Shown here: positions 38,307 through 46,717 of the stretch, piece after piece
Layout: every line of letters starts with the position of its first letter
Position numbering within the stretch: the stretch's first letter is position 1
Position numbers and translations under genes: made by a program
Assembly: GCF_016907815.1 (NCBI RefSeq)
Contig: NZ_JAFBCQ010000001.1
Coordinates: 868,001 to 932,000 of the forward strand
Direction: 5' to 3'
Source of the DNA: Microbacterium aurum
GTDB taxonomy: Bacteria; Actinomycetota; Actinomycetes; Actinomycetales; Microbacteriaceae
DNA length: 64,000 nucleotides
Notes under the pieces: model-generated
Told to the model about the DNA's origin: nothing
Database searches by the model: none
Seen by the model: the letters and a program-made list of their open reading frames with translations, nothing else

Positions 38307-39205
38307 CTCTTCGACACGCTCAGGGACCGGTGGTCGTCGACCCGCGCCTGTCGATCAACCAGGCGACGATCAAGTACGCCGACCTCGCGACGGCGCTGCG
38401 CGTGACGCAGGATGCCGGGGTGCAGGCGATCGGCGTGTGGCGGGAGCCGGTGCACGAGGTCGGGCTCGACGTCGCGGCCCGCATGCTGACCGATTCGGGT
38501 CTGCGCTTCACAACGCACTGCCGGTCGGGGTTCTTCACGATGCCCGAGGGACCGGCGCGCCGCGCGTCGATCGACGACAACCGCGTCGCGATCGAGGAGG
38601 CCGCGACCCTCGCCGCCGCCGGTGCGCCCGGCTCGACGGCCGTCCTCGTGCTCGTCGCCGGCGGACTCGTCGACGGCTCCCGCGACCTCATCGGGGCGCG
38701 GGAGCGGGTGCGCGAGGCGATCGGCGAGCTCGTGCCCGACGCCGCCGCGGCAGGCGTGCAGCTGGCGATCGAGCCGCTGCATCCGATGTACGCCTCCGAC
38801 CGCTGCGTCGTCTCCACCCTCGGTCAGGCGCTCGACATCGCCGCGGACTTCGACGCGGCGACGGTCGGCGTGACCGTCGACACGTTCCACATCTGGTGGG
38901 ATCGGGACGTCCTCGCCTCGATCGCGCGCGCCGGCGCCGAGGGGCGCATCGCCACCTACCAGGTGTGCGACTGGAAGACCCCGCTGGCCGCCGACGTGCT
39001 GCTGTCGCGGCACTATCCGGGCGACGGTGTCATCGACTTCGCGTCGCTCACGCGGGCCGTCGAGGCCACCGGATACGACCGCGACATCGAAGTCGAGATC
39101 TTCAAAGAGGAGATCTGGGCGACCGAGCCGCTCGAAGCGGTCCGCCGCACCGCCGCCGGCTTCGCCGCCGCGGTCTCCCCCCACCTCCTAGAATCGCGAT
39201 CGTGA
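38303..39205 (+). CDS. Sugar phosphate isomerase/epimerase (IolE-like TIM barrel)
   Basis: 300 residues from GTG 38303, overlapping the previous stop (GTGA). Xylose-isomerase-like TIM barrel with LSINQATIKYADLATALRVT at the N-terminus and the metal-site pieces IEPLHPMY, VTVDTFHIWWD, YQVCDWKTP and EVEIFKEEIW. Relatives act in inositol or rare-sugar catabolism beside DUF993 and Gfo/Idh genes. The first nine codons (TLRHAQG) come from a sequence resembling a dispersed actinobacterial repeat, so the original start may have been overwritten. It is intact although its partners are decayed. Confidence 0.82.
   Translation: MTLRHAQGPVVVDPRLSINQATIKYADLATALRVTQDAGVQAIGVWREPVHEVGLDVAARMLTDSGLRFTTHCRSGFFTMPEGPARRASIDDNRVAIEEAATLAAAGAPGSTAVLVLVAGGLVDGSRDLIGARERVREAIGELVPDAAAAGVQLAIEPLHPMYASDRCVVSTLGQALDIAADFDAATVGVTVDTFHIWWDRDVLASIARAGAEGRIATYQVCDWKTPLAADVLLSRHYPGDGVIDFASLTRAVEATGYDRDIEVEIFKEEIWATEPLEAVRRTAAGFAAAVSPHLLESRS
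39189..39194 (+). promoter_or_regulatory. Internal leaderless -10 box before the LacI gene
   Basis: TAGAAT at the very end of the isomerase gene is 7 bases before GTG 39202. It allows the regulator to be transcribed separately from the decaying operon. Confidence 0.45.
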
Positions 39206-40284
39206 CCGACACCTCCGAGCCCGTGCGCCCCGATGCCGTGCGCGCCGGCGCCGTCACCCTCCATGACGTGGCGCGCGAAGCCGGGGTGTCGCTGGCGACC
39301 GCCTCGCGCGCGCTGAACGGCTCGACGCGGAAGGTCGCCGATTCGTACCGCGAGCGCGTGCAGGCCGCCGCGGCGCGGCTGGGGTACACCGCGAACCTGT
39401 CGGCGCAGGCGACGGCGCGCGGCACCTCGGCGATCATCGCACTGCTCGTCGCCGACATCGCCGACCCCTACTTCGGCGAGATCGCCTCGGGCGTGGCGCG
39501 CGGCGCCGACGAGGAGGGCCTCGTCGTCACCGTCGCCATCACCGAGCGCGACCCCGCGCGCGAGGTGCGTCTGGTGCGCGCCCTGCGCGGTCAGCGTCCG
39601 CGGGGGCTCATCCTGGCGGCATCCCGCGCCTCGAAGGACATCGCGCCGGACCTCTCCGCCGAGCTCGACCAGTTCGCCGCCGCCGGCGGGCGCGTGGTCG
39701 CCCTCGGCGCCGGCAGCGACGGCAGCGACGTCGTGCGCGGCGTCGCGATCGACAACCGCGGCGGCGCGGCCGAGCTCGGCGCGGCGCTCGCCGCGCGGGG
39801 ATACCGCACCGCCGTCGTCCTCGCTGCCGCCGGCGTCGTGACGAGCGACGACCGCGTCGCCGGCTTCACCGAAGGGTTCACTGCGGGCGGGGGAGAGGTC
39901 GCCGCGGTGTTGCGCGGCGGGTTCACCCGCGAGTCCGGCCACGATCTCATGGCGCAGGCGCTCGCCGACCGGGTCGAGCCCGGCACCGTCGTCTTCGGCA
40001 TCAGCGACGTCGTCGCGATCGGGGCCCTGTCGGCGCTGCGCGAGGCCGGGCGCGCGGTGGGCGACGACATCGCGCTCGCCGGTTTCGACGACATCCCGAC
40101 CGGTCGCGACGTCACCCCGGCGCTGACGACGGTCCGCATCCCGCTGGAGGAGGTCGGCTACCAGGCGCTGCACGCCGCGACGGATGCTGAGTGGGAGCCG
40201 GCGGCGCTGCGCCTCGAGGTGCTGCTGCGCGACTCGACGCCGCTGCGCGACGGCGGCGCCGCCGACGCCGCCGCCGGCGCATGA
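39202..40284 (+). CDS. LacI-family regulator
   Basis: 360 residues from GTG 39202 (GTGA overlap with the isomerase). DNA-binding domain TLHDVAREAGVSLATASRALNGS, core with IIALLVADIADPYFGEIASG, GISDVVAIGALSALREAG and FDDIPTGRDVTPALTTV. The N-terminal 17 residues before the helix-turn-helix and the Ala-rich C-terminus are extra. It presumably controlled the polyol cluster; its targets may now be few. Confidence 0.85.
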   Translation: MTDTSEPVRPDAVRAGAVTLHDVAREAGVSLATASRALNGSTRKVADSYRERVQAAAARLGYTANLSAQATARGTSAIIALLVADIADPYFGEIASGVARGADEEGLVVTVAITERDPAREVRLVRALRGQRPRGLILAASRASKDIAPDLSAELDQFAAAGGRVVALGAGSDGSDVVRGVAIDNRGGAAELGAALAARGYRTAVVLAAAGVVTSDDRVAGFTEGFTAGGGEVAAVLRGGFTRESGHDLMAQALADRVEPGTVVFGISDVVAIGALSALREAGRAVGDDIALAGFDDIPTGRDVTPALTTVRIPLEEVGYQALHAATDAEWEPAALRLEVLLRDSTPLRDGGAADAAAGA

Positions 40285-41522
40285 CGCGCGTCGTCGTCGC
40301 CGTCGACAGCTTCAAGGGCTCGATCGGCGCGGCCGATGCGGCCGCCGCTGTGCGGGACGGCTGGGTCGAGGTGCGGGGCGCCGATGAGGTCGTGCTGCGT
40401 CCGATGGCGGACGGCGGCGAGGGAACCCTCGACGCGTTCGCCGCCGCGGTGCCCGGCGCCCGACGCATGCCCGTGACGGTATGCGGGCCGCACGGGCGTG
40501 AGATCCCGGCATCCTGGCTGCTTCTGCCCGATCGCACCGGGGTCGTGGAACTGGCGTCGACGAGCGGAATCGAGCTGTTGCAGGCCGACGGCGGAGGCGG
40601 CCTGCGGCCGTGGGATGCCGGCACGCGCGGCTTCGGCGAGGCGATCGCCGCCGCCCTCGACCACGGCGTGGAACGGCTCGTCCTCGGCATCGGCTCGAGC
40701 GCGTCGACCGACGGCGGGGCGGGGATGCTGACGGCGCTCGGTGCACGGTTCACGGACGCCTCCGGCGCCCCGCTCGCGCCCGGGGTGCGGGGGCTCGTCG
40801 CGCTCGCCGACGCCGACCTGTCGGGCCTGCGCCCGCTGCCGCCCGGCGGGGCGGTCGTGCTGTCGGATGTGACCAACCCGCTGTGCGGGCCGGGCGGTGC
40901 CGCCGCGGTGTTCGGCCCGCAGAAGGGCCTGGATGCCGAGGCCGTCGCCGTCGCCGACGCCGCGCTCGCCCGGCTCGCCGGGCTCGTGGCCCCCGGTGCC
41001 GCGCCCCTGAGCCCCGCCGCCTCCTTTGACACCTCTGACGCCGAGCGCGCCCCTTCTCGCCGAGCGCGCCCGATATCTCCCGCAGATAGCGGGCCCGCTC
41101 GACAGCATCCGGCGCACTCGGCACATGTGTGGGATGCCGGGACGCCCGGCGCGGGCGCCGCCGGCGGCACCGGGTTCGGGCTGCTGGCGTGGGGGGCTGA
41201 GCTCGTGCGGGGTGCCGAACGCGTCGCCGAGCTGATTCACCTGGCCGAGGCCATCGCAGCCGCGGACCTCGTGATCACGGGGGAGGGCTCGTACGACGGG
41301 CAGTCCGCCGCCGGAAAGGTGCCCGCGTTCGTCGCGCAGCTGGCGTCCGCGTCGGGCGTGCCCGCCGCGTTGGTGGCCGGACGCATCACGGCGGATGCCG
41401 ACACCTCGGCCTTCGCGGCATCCGTCTCGCTGACGGAACTCGCCGGATCGCCCGAAGCCTCGCTGTCCGCACCCGCAGACTGGCTGCGCGCCGCCGGCGC
41501 ACAGGTGGCGCGCGCCCGCTGA
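40281..41522 (+). CDS. Glycerate 2-kinase (GlxK/GarK family) with an inserted palindrome
   Basis: 413 residues, ATGA overlap with the LacI gene. Glycerate kinase family I landmarks: VVVAVDSFKGSIGA at the start, PMADGGEGTLDAF, VLGIGSSASTDGGAGMLTALG, VTNPLCGPGGAAAVFGPQKG, LVITGEGSYDGQSAAGKVP. It phosphorylates D-glycerate. Between PGAAPLSPAA and AAGGTGFG there are about 45 extra residues (DTSDAERAPSRRARPISPAD and on) encoded by a palindromic repeat (41040-41122). Relatives have a short loop there, so this looks like a tolerated insertion. Confidence 0.85.
   Translation: MTRVVVAVDSFKGSIGAADAAAAVRDGWVEVRGADEVVLRPMADGGEGTLDAFAAAVPGARRMPVTVCGPHGREIPASWLLLPDRTGVVELASTSGIELLQADGGGGLRPWDAGTRGFGEAIAAALDHGVERLVLGIGSSASTDGGAGMLTALGARFTDASGAPLAPGVRGLVALADADLSGLRPLPPGGAVVLSDVTNPLCGPGGAAAVFGPQKGLDAEAVAVADAALARLAGLVAPGAAPLSPAASFDTSDAERAPSRRARPISPADSGPARQHPAHSAHVWDAGTPGAGAAGGTGFGLLAWGAELVRGAERVAELIHLAEAIAAADLVITGEGSYDGQSAAGKVPAFVAQLASASGVPAALVAGRITADADTSAFAASVSLTELAGSPEASLSAPADWLRAAGAQVARAR
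41040..41122. repeat. Palindromic repeat, family C, inside the glycerate kinase gene
   Basis: GCCGAGCGCGCC (41040-41051) pairs with GGCGCACTCGGC (41111-41122), with inner stems TATCT/AGATA and CCCGC/GCGGG. Read in reverse it matches the intergenic copy at 8783-8850 (TGCCGAGTGCGCCGG ... GGCGCGCTCGGCGAGAA). The kinase reading frame passes through it. Confidence 0.75.
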
Positions 41523-41540
41523 CCGCCCTGAGGCGTCACG

Positions 41541-41744
41541 TCAGGGGCGAAGAAGGCGGGGCTGAGGTCCCTCGAGTCGCGCGACGGCGACCTTGAGTTC
41601 GACGACGTCGGCTTCGAGCCGGTCGAACCGGGCATCGATCCGGTGCACCATCCGCGCGTTGAGGGCGGCGACGCCGCCGAGGACCGTCGCGGCAGCGCCG
41701 AACGCCGCGATGATCACGCCGATGATCTCCGGTGTCACGGTCAT
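41541..41744 (-). CDS. Small membrane protein with coiled-coil tail
   Basis: 67 residues. The N-terminal half is one membrane helix (IIGVIIAAFGAAATVLGGVA) and the C-terminal half is a heptad-like segment (RFDRLEADVVELKVAVARLE). The pattern is common as an unannotated small protein in actinobacteria and resembles phage holin-like or scaffold peptides. No function can be given. It lies alone between the glycerate kinase and pgm genes. Confidence 0.65.
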   Translation of the reverse strand: MTVTPEIIGVIIAAFGAAATVLGGVAALNARMVHRIDARFDRLEADVVELKVAVARLEGPQPRLLRP

Positions 41745-41886
41745 ACCCCCATTCTGCCGCTCGGCTGCGGCGCTGTCACGACGGTAGCGCGAGCTGCCGA
41801 CAGCGTGTGCGACGTGAACCGAAACGTGGAGAACCTCCTGCCTACCCCGGCTGGGGAGGAAGCGATGAGACGTGCCGCGCGGCGCC

Positions 41887-43530
41887 TCACGCGCCGCCGA
41901 GGGCCTCCGCGACGACGGCGCGCGCCTCGGCCTGCACTTCGGCGAGGTGCTCGGGCCCGCGCAGCGACTCGGCGTACAGCTTGTAGACGTCCTCGGTGCC
42001 CGACGGGCGGGCGGCGAACCACGCGTGCTCGGTCTGCACCTTGAGGCCGCCGATCGCGGCGCCGTTGCCGGGCGCGTGCGACAGCTTCGCCGTGATGGGC
42101 TCGCCGGCGAGCTCGGTCGCCGTCACGGCATCCGGTGACAGCTTGCCGAGCGCCGCCTTCTGCGCGGGCGTCGCCGGCGCGTCGACCCGCTGATACGCGG
42201 AGGCGCCGAACTGCGCCTCGAGCTCGGCGTACCGCTGCGACGGCGTCTTGCCCGTGACGGCGAGGATCTCGGCGGCGAGCAGGCACAGCAGGATGCCGTC
42301 CTTGTCGGTCGTCCAGACGCCCCCGTCGAACCGGAGGAAGGATGCTCCCGCCGACTCCTCGCCGCCGAATGCGACAGACCCGTCGAGCAGCCCCGGCACG
42401 AACCACTTGAAGCCCACCGGAACCTCGAGCAGCTGCCGGCCGAGCGATGCGGCGACACGGTCGATGATCATCGACGAGACGAGCGTCTTGCCGACCGCGG
42501 CATCCGCGGGCCAACGGTCGCGGTGGCTGAACAGGTAGTCGATCGCGACGGCGAGATAGTGGTTCGGGTTCATCAGCCCCGCGTCCGGCGTGACGATGCC
42601 GTGCCGGTCGGCGTCGGCGTCGTTGCCCGTCAGGATGTCGTACTCGTGCCGCCGCGCGACGAGGGAGGCCATCGCCGAGGGCGAAGACGGGTCCATGCGG
42701 ATCTTCTCGTCCCAGTCGAGCGTCATGAAGCGCCACGTCGGGTCGACCTCGGGGTTCACGACGGTGAGATCCAGCCCGTAGCGCTCGCCGATGAGGGCCC
42801 AGTACTCGACCGACGCGCCGCCCAGCGGGTCGGCTCCGATGCGGATGCCGGCCCGGCGGATCGCCTCGACGTCGATGATGTCCGCGAGGTCGGCGACGTA
42901 GCCCTCGCGGAAGTCGTACGAGCCGAGCCCGTCGGCGTCGATGTCTGCGAACCGGGTGCGTTTGACCTCATCGAGCCCAGCGGCGATGAGTGCGTTCGCG
43001 CGGTCGGCGATCCATCCGGTGGCGTCGGTGTCGGCGGGGCCGCCGTGCGGCGGGTTGTACTTGAAGCCGCCGTCGCGGGGCGGGTTGTGCGACGGGGTCA
43101 CCACGATGCCGTCGGCGCGGCCCGGGTCGTCGGCGGAGCGGTCGTGGTTGTAGGTGAGGATCGCGTGGCTGAGCGCCGGCGTCGGCACCCACGCATCCCG
43201 CGCGTCCACCCGCACGTCGACGCCGTTCGCGACCAGTACCTCGACCGCGGTGCGTTCGGCGGGCAGTGACAGGCCGTGGGTGTCGCGTCCGAGGAACAGC
43301 GGGCCGGTGATGCCCTGGGACGCGCGGTAGTCCACGATCGCCTGGGTCGTGGCGAGGATGTGGTCCTCGTTGAAGCTCGTCGACAGGCTCGACCCGCGGT
43401 GCCCGCTCGTCCCGAAGACGACGCGCTGCTCGGGCACCGAGGCGTCGGGTTTGCGGTCGTAGTACGCGGCGATCAGTTCATCGATGTCGATGAGGTCGGA
43501 TGCTTCGGCGGGCTGTCCTGCACGGCTCAT
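41887..43530 (-). CDS. pgm: Phosphoglucomutase (alpha-D-glucose specific)
   Basis: 547 residues. The phosphoserine loop TPSHNPP has the catalytic Ser at 147; the metal loop is [13 protein letters not shown], the sugar-binding loop [12 protein letters not shown] and the phosphate-binding loop [12 protein letters not shown]. All four domains are present. It interconverts glucose 1-phosphate and glucose 6-phosphate and so connects the Leloir genes to glycolysis. It stands alone on the minus strand. Confidence 0.94.
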   Translation of the reverse strand: MSRAGQPAEASDLIDIDELIAAYYDRKPDASVPEQRVVFGTSGHRGSSLSTSFNEDHILATTQAIVDYRASQGITGPLFLGRDTHGLSLPAERTAVEVLVANGVDVRVDARDAWVPTPALSHAILTYNHDRSADDPGRADGIVVTPSHNPPRDGGFKYNPPHGGPADTDATGWIADRANALIAAGLDEVKRTRFADIDADGLGSYDFREGYVADLADIIDVEAIRRAGIRIGADPLGGASVEYWALIGERYGLDLTVVNPEVDPTWRFMTLDWDEKIRMDPSSPSAMASLVARRHEYDILTGNDADADRHGIVTPDAGLMNPNHYLAVAIDYLFSHRDRWPADAAVGKTLVSSMIIDRVAASLGRQLLEVPVGFKWFVPGLLDGSVAFGGEESAGASFLRFDGGVWTTDKDGILLCLLAAEILAVTGKTPSQRYAELEAQFGASAYQRVDAPATPAQKAALGKLSPDAVTATELAGEPITAKLSHAPGNGAAIGGLKVQTEHAWFAARPSGTEDVYKLYAESLRGPEHLAEVQAEARAVVAEALGGA

Positions 43531-43614
43531 GCCGACAGTCTGTCACTGCTGCCCCGCCGACGCGCCGACGCAGTGAAACGCTACCGCCGGCAGACCCGCC
43601 GCGAGAGCAAGAAC

Positions 43615-44244
43615 TCAGCGCCGGTGGAGCACGCTCGTCGCGGTCCCGCCCGCGATCGCGCTCTCGAGGGTCAGCGTGTCGCCGCTGCACGTGTACGAGG
43701 CGTCGGTCACGGGCGCTCCGGCGATCTCTTCGCTGACGGCCCCGGCATCCGTCGGCGTGCCGTCGATCGTCGCCGACACCTGCAGTCCCGCGGTGTTCTG
43801 GGTGGCGGTCGAGACGTGGTCGGCCGTCGCGGTGTAGGTCCCGTCGATCTGGCCGCCGAAGGTGATGAGGATCGTCGTGCCCGACACCGCCGCCGTCACC
43901 GTCGCGGCCGGCGCCCATACGAAGGTGCCGTCGGCGCCGAGGGTGAGGTTCGCGCTGCCCTCGGGGGTGAAGTTCACGCCCGCCCCGGCCATGAGGGAGT
44001 TGACGTCGTCGTAGAAGCCGACGAGCTCCTCCTGGCCCATCGTCCAGTCGCCGACGAGGCACGACGCATCGGGCGTCGCCGACGGGGTCGCGGAGGGGGT
44101 GGCGGATGCCGAGGCGCTCCCGGTCCGCGTCGACGTCGCGGTCGGGGTGGGCGACGATTCCTCGGGGGCGCACGCGCTGAGCGCGAGCGTCCCGGCGGTG
44201 AGGAGGGCGGCGGCGACGGCGAGGGGGGCGAGTCGGCGGTTCAC
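43615..44244 (-). CDS. Putative lipoprotein of unknown function
   Basis: 209 residues from GTG 44244. A lipoprotein signal with lipobox LSAC (Cys about 24) is followed by a long Ser/Thr/Pro linker (TPTATSTRTGSASASATPSA) that would span the wall. The globular part has a DWTMGQEELVGFYDDVNSLM segment and strands such as ANLTLGADGTFVWAP. It resembles lipocalin-like or META-like secreted domains only loosely. Divergent from pheA with overlapping promoters. Confidence 0.7.
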   Translation of the reverse strand: MNRRLAPLAVAAALLTAGTLALSACAPEESSPTPTATSTRTGSASASATPSATPSATPDASCLVGDWTMGQEELVGFYDDVNSLMAGAGVNFTPEGSANLTLGADGTFVWAPAATVTAAVSGTTILITFGGQIDGTYTATADHVSTATQNTAGLQVSATIDGTPTDAGAVSEEIAGAPVTDASYTCSGDTLTLESAIAGGTATSVLHRR

Positions 44245-44250
44245 CCCTTC

Positions 44251-44260
44251 AGCGTAGGCT
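44251..44260. promoter_or_regulatory. Overlapping divergent -10 boxes (lipoprotein / pheA)
   Basis: AGCGTAGGCT contains TAGGCT (44255-44260, plus strand, 7 bases before GTG 44268) and, on the other strand, TACGCT (44256-44251, 6 bases before GTG 44244). Both genes would be leaderless and could not be transcribed at once from these boxes. Confidence 0.55.
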
Positions 44261-44267
44261 GTCGTCC

Positions 44268-45248
44268 GTGACTTCCGCGCCCCCGACGACCGTCGCACCG
44301 GCCGCCTCCGCCCCCACCCGCCGCACCTACAGCTACCTGGGACCGGCGGGCACCTTCACCGAAGCGGCGCTGGCCCAGGTGACCGAGGCGCGCGACCAGA
44401 TCTGGCGGCCCGTCCGCAACGTCGGCGAGGCGCTCGCCGACGTCGTCGAGGGGCGGTCGGATGCCGCCATGATCGCGATCGAGAACTCCGTGGACGGCGG
44501 GGTGTCCACCGCGCAGGACGCGCTGGCGACGATGCCCGGGCTGCGGATCGTGGGGGAGTACCTGGTCCCGGTGAGCTTCGTGCTCGTCGGCCGGCCCGGG
44601 ACGCGGCTGTCGGAGGTGTCGCTCGTCGCGGCGCACCCCGTCGCGTACGCGCAGTGCCTGCAGTGGCTGAGCGCGAACCTCCCGGAGCACGCCCATCTGC
44701 CGGCGGCGAGCAACGTGGCCTCGGCCGTCGGCATCGTCGACGGTGTCAGTGACGCCGACGCGGCGATCGCGCCCCCCGGCATCCTGGAGCATTATGACCT
44801 CGAACTGCTCGCGGAGGGCATCGGCGACAACGTCAACGCGGTGACGCGGTTCGTGCTGGTGAGCCGCACGGTGCCGCCGGCACCGCCGACCGGCGCGGAC
44901 AAGACCTCGCTCATCGTGGAGCTCCCCGAGGACCACCCGGGTGCCCTGCTCGAGCTGCTGGAGCAGTTCGCGACCCGCGGCGTCAACCTGTCGCTGCTGG
45001 CGTCGCGGCCGATCGGCGATGCGCTCGGCCGCTACCGCTTCGTCATCGACGCCGACGGCCACATCGAGGACGAGCGCATGGCCGATGCGTTGCTGGGCCT
45101 TCGCCGATTCAGCCCGAAGGTCATCTTCCTGGGGTCGTATCCGCGCGCCGATCGGGCGGTCGTGCACTACCCCGACCGCTACTCCGACGAGGTGTTCGTC
45201 GAGGCGCGCGACTGGCTGCGCGGTCTCATCTCGGGCGAGCCCGTCTAG
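44268..45248 (+). CDS. pheA: Prephenate dehydratase
   Basis: 326 residues from GTG 44268. Dehydratase domain: YSYLGPAGTFTEAALAQ, MIAIENSVDGGVSTAQDAL, AAHPVAYAQCLQWL, NVNAVTRFVLV (the TRF motif). Regulatory ACT domain from about residue 207: TSLIVELPEDHPGALLELL with LASRPIGDALGRYRFVID, the phenylalanine-binding region (ESRP variant). It converts prephenate to phenylpyruvate in phenylalanine synthesis. The length is standard for the monofunctional actinobacterial enzyme. Confidence 0.93.
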   Translation: MTSAPPTTVAPAASAPTRRTYSYLGPAGTFTEAALAQVTEARDQIWRPVRNVGEALADVVEGRSDAAMIAIENSVDGGVSTAQDALATMPGLRIVGEYLVPVSFVLVGRPGTRLSEVSLVAAHPVAYAQCLQWLSANLPEHAHLPAASNVASAVGIVDGVSDADAAIAPPGILEHYDLELLAEGIGDNVNAVTRFVLVSRTVPPAPPTGADKTSLIVELPEDHPGALLELLEQFATRGVNLSLLASRPIGDALGRYRFVIDADGHIEDERMADALLGLRRFSPKVIFLGSYPRADRAVVHYPDRYSDEVFVEARDWLRGLISGEPV

Positions 45249-45285
45249 CTCTTCCCGGGCAGGCCCCTCGCCTCGCGCCGCCGCT

Positions 45286-45610
45286 CGGTTTCGGCAGTCG
45301 GTTGGGCACGGTGTGGGTTCGTGGCACTGTGCGCGCGCGACTGCTGAACGCGGGGTTCGGGTGGCCGCTCGGTTTCGGCAGTCGGTTCGGCACGGTGTGG
45401 GTTCGTGGCATTGTGCGGGGGCGACTGCTGAATGTGAGGCCGGGTTCGCGCTGGCGCTCGGTTTCGGCAGTCGGTTCGGCACGGTGTGGGTTCGTGGCAC
45501 TGTGCGCGGGCGACTGCTGAACGTGGGGGTCGGGTGGCCGCTCGGTTTCGGCAGTCGGTTGGGCACGGTGTGGGTTCGTGGCACTGTGCGCGGGCGACTG
45601 CTGAACATGG
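45286..45610. repeat. Four tandem copies of palindromic repeat family B
   Basis: The 390-base gap after pheA contains copies starting CGGTTTCGGCAGTCGGTT at 45286, 45370, 45459 and 45543 (spacing 84, 89, 84). Each has TTCGGCAGTCG near one end and CGACTGCTGAA near the other, with an inner GGCACGGTG/CACTGTGC pairing, so each can fold as a hairpin. Single relatives occur at 10966-11098. No gene is seen in the gap. Confidence 0.85.
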
Positions 45611-45638
45611 GGGTCGGGTGCCGACCGGCAGGCGAAGG

Positions 45639-46688
45639 TCAGCCGGCGAGCAGCTCGAGGGTCTGCAGGCGGCCGGATGCCGCGTCCATCGGCTCGGCGT
45701 CGTAGGCGCCGGCGACGGGGGAGAGCATGACCTCGTCCACGCCGTGCGTCTGCGCGAACTGCGCCAACCGTTCGCGCACATCGGCGGGCTCGCCGACGAA
45801 CCAGCGTCGGCGCAGGGCGTCGAGCAGGGGAGCGGCGAGAGCGTCGGATGCCTCGGCCGCCGCGGCCTGTTCGACCGTCTCGAGCGCGGTCAGCGGTCGC
45901 CCGCCGCGCAGGCGCGCCATCATGCGGGCCTGCGGCAGCATCCGCTCCTCCGCCTCCTGCGCGGTCGCGGCGACGACGGCGTTCGCGGTGAGGAAGGTGC
46001 GCGGCGCGGCGAGCGTCTCGGACGGTTGGAAGTTCTGCCGGTACAGGTCGAGCGCGCGCTCGAGGCCCTCGCCGGAGAAGTGGTTTGCGAAGACGTACGG
46101 CAGGCCGAACGCGGCGGCCAGCTGCGCCGAGTAGTCGCTCGAGCCGAGCAGCCACAGCTCCGGCGCGCCGGTCGCGGCGGGGGTCGCGTGGATGGCGTAC
46201 CGGTCGTCGCCGTCGGGGCGGCCCGTGAGTCGCACAGTTGCGCCCTCGGGTGAGGTCAGTGCGAGGATGTCCCGGATGTGGTCGGGGAAGCGGTCGACGT
46301 CGCTCGTCGTGCCGCTCATCCGCAGCAGCTGGGTGATCACCGGGTCGCTGCCGGGCGCGCGTCCGATGCCGAGGTCGATCCGGCCCGGGGCGATGGCCTC
46401 GAGGGCGGCGAACTGCTCGGCGACGACGAGCGGGGAGTGGTTGGGCAGCATGACCCCGCCCGACCCCACGCGGATGCGGCGGGTGCGGGCGGCGGCGACG
46501 GCCGCCAGCACCGGCGGGCTCGTCGAGGCGACCGCGGGCATGTTGTGGTGCTCGGCGAACCAATAGCGGCGGTAGCCGAGTTCGTCGGCGCGTGCGGCGA
46601 GAGCGAGGGAGGCGGCGACGGCCTGCGCGCTGGTCTGGCCGGTGCGCACCGGGACGAGATCGAGGACGGAGAGTGCGGGGGCGTTCAT
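45639..46688 (-). CDS. LLM-class flavin-dependent oxidoreductase (luciferase-like)
   Basis: 349 residues from ATG 46688. The pattern LSVLDLVPVRTGQTSAQAV, RYWFAEHHNMPAVAS, RIRVGSGGVMLPNHSPLVVA and GRIDLGIGRAPGSDP defines the MsnO8-like branch of bacterial luciferase-like monooxygenases using FMN (or F420). Substrate unknown. The stop is 29 bases from the repeat array. It is followed upstream by the photolyase gene on the same strand, 29 bases away. Confidence 0.87.
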   Translation of the reverse strand: MNAPALSVLDLVPVRTGQTSAQAVAASLALAARADELGYRRYWFAEHHNMPAVASTSPPVLAAVAAARTRRIRVGSGGVMLPNHSPLVVAEQFAALEAIAPGRIDLGIGRAPGSDPVITQLLRMSGTTSDVDRFPDHIRDILALTSPEGATVRLTGRPDGDDRYAIHATPAATGAPELWLLGSSDYSAQLAAAFGLPYVFANHFSGEGLERALDLYRQNFQPSETLAAPRTFLTANAVVAATAQEAEERMLPQARMMARLRGGRPLTALETVEQAAAAEASDALAAPLLDALRRRWFVGEPADVRERLAQFAQTHGVDEVMLSPVAGAYDAEPMDAASGRLQTLELLAG

Positions 46689-46717
46689 CACCTGAGACAA
46701 CGCGTCCCGGCATCCGG

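Noticed and set aside
45286..45610. CRISPR array or tandem gene
   Set aside because: The 84-89 bp units are repeated over nearly their whole length, with no unique spacers, and frames across them are not conserved-looking.
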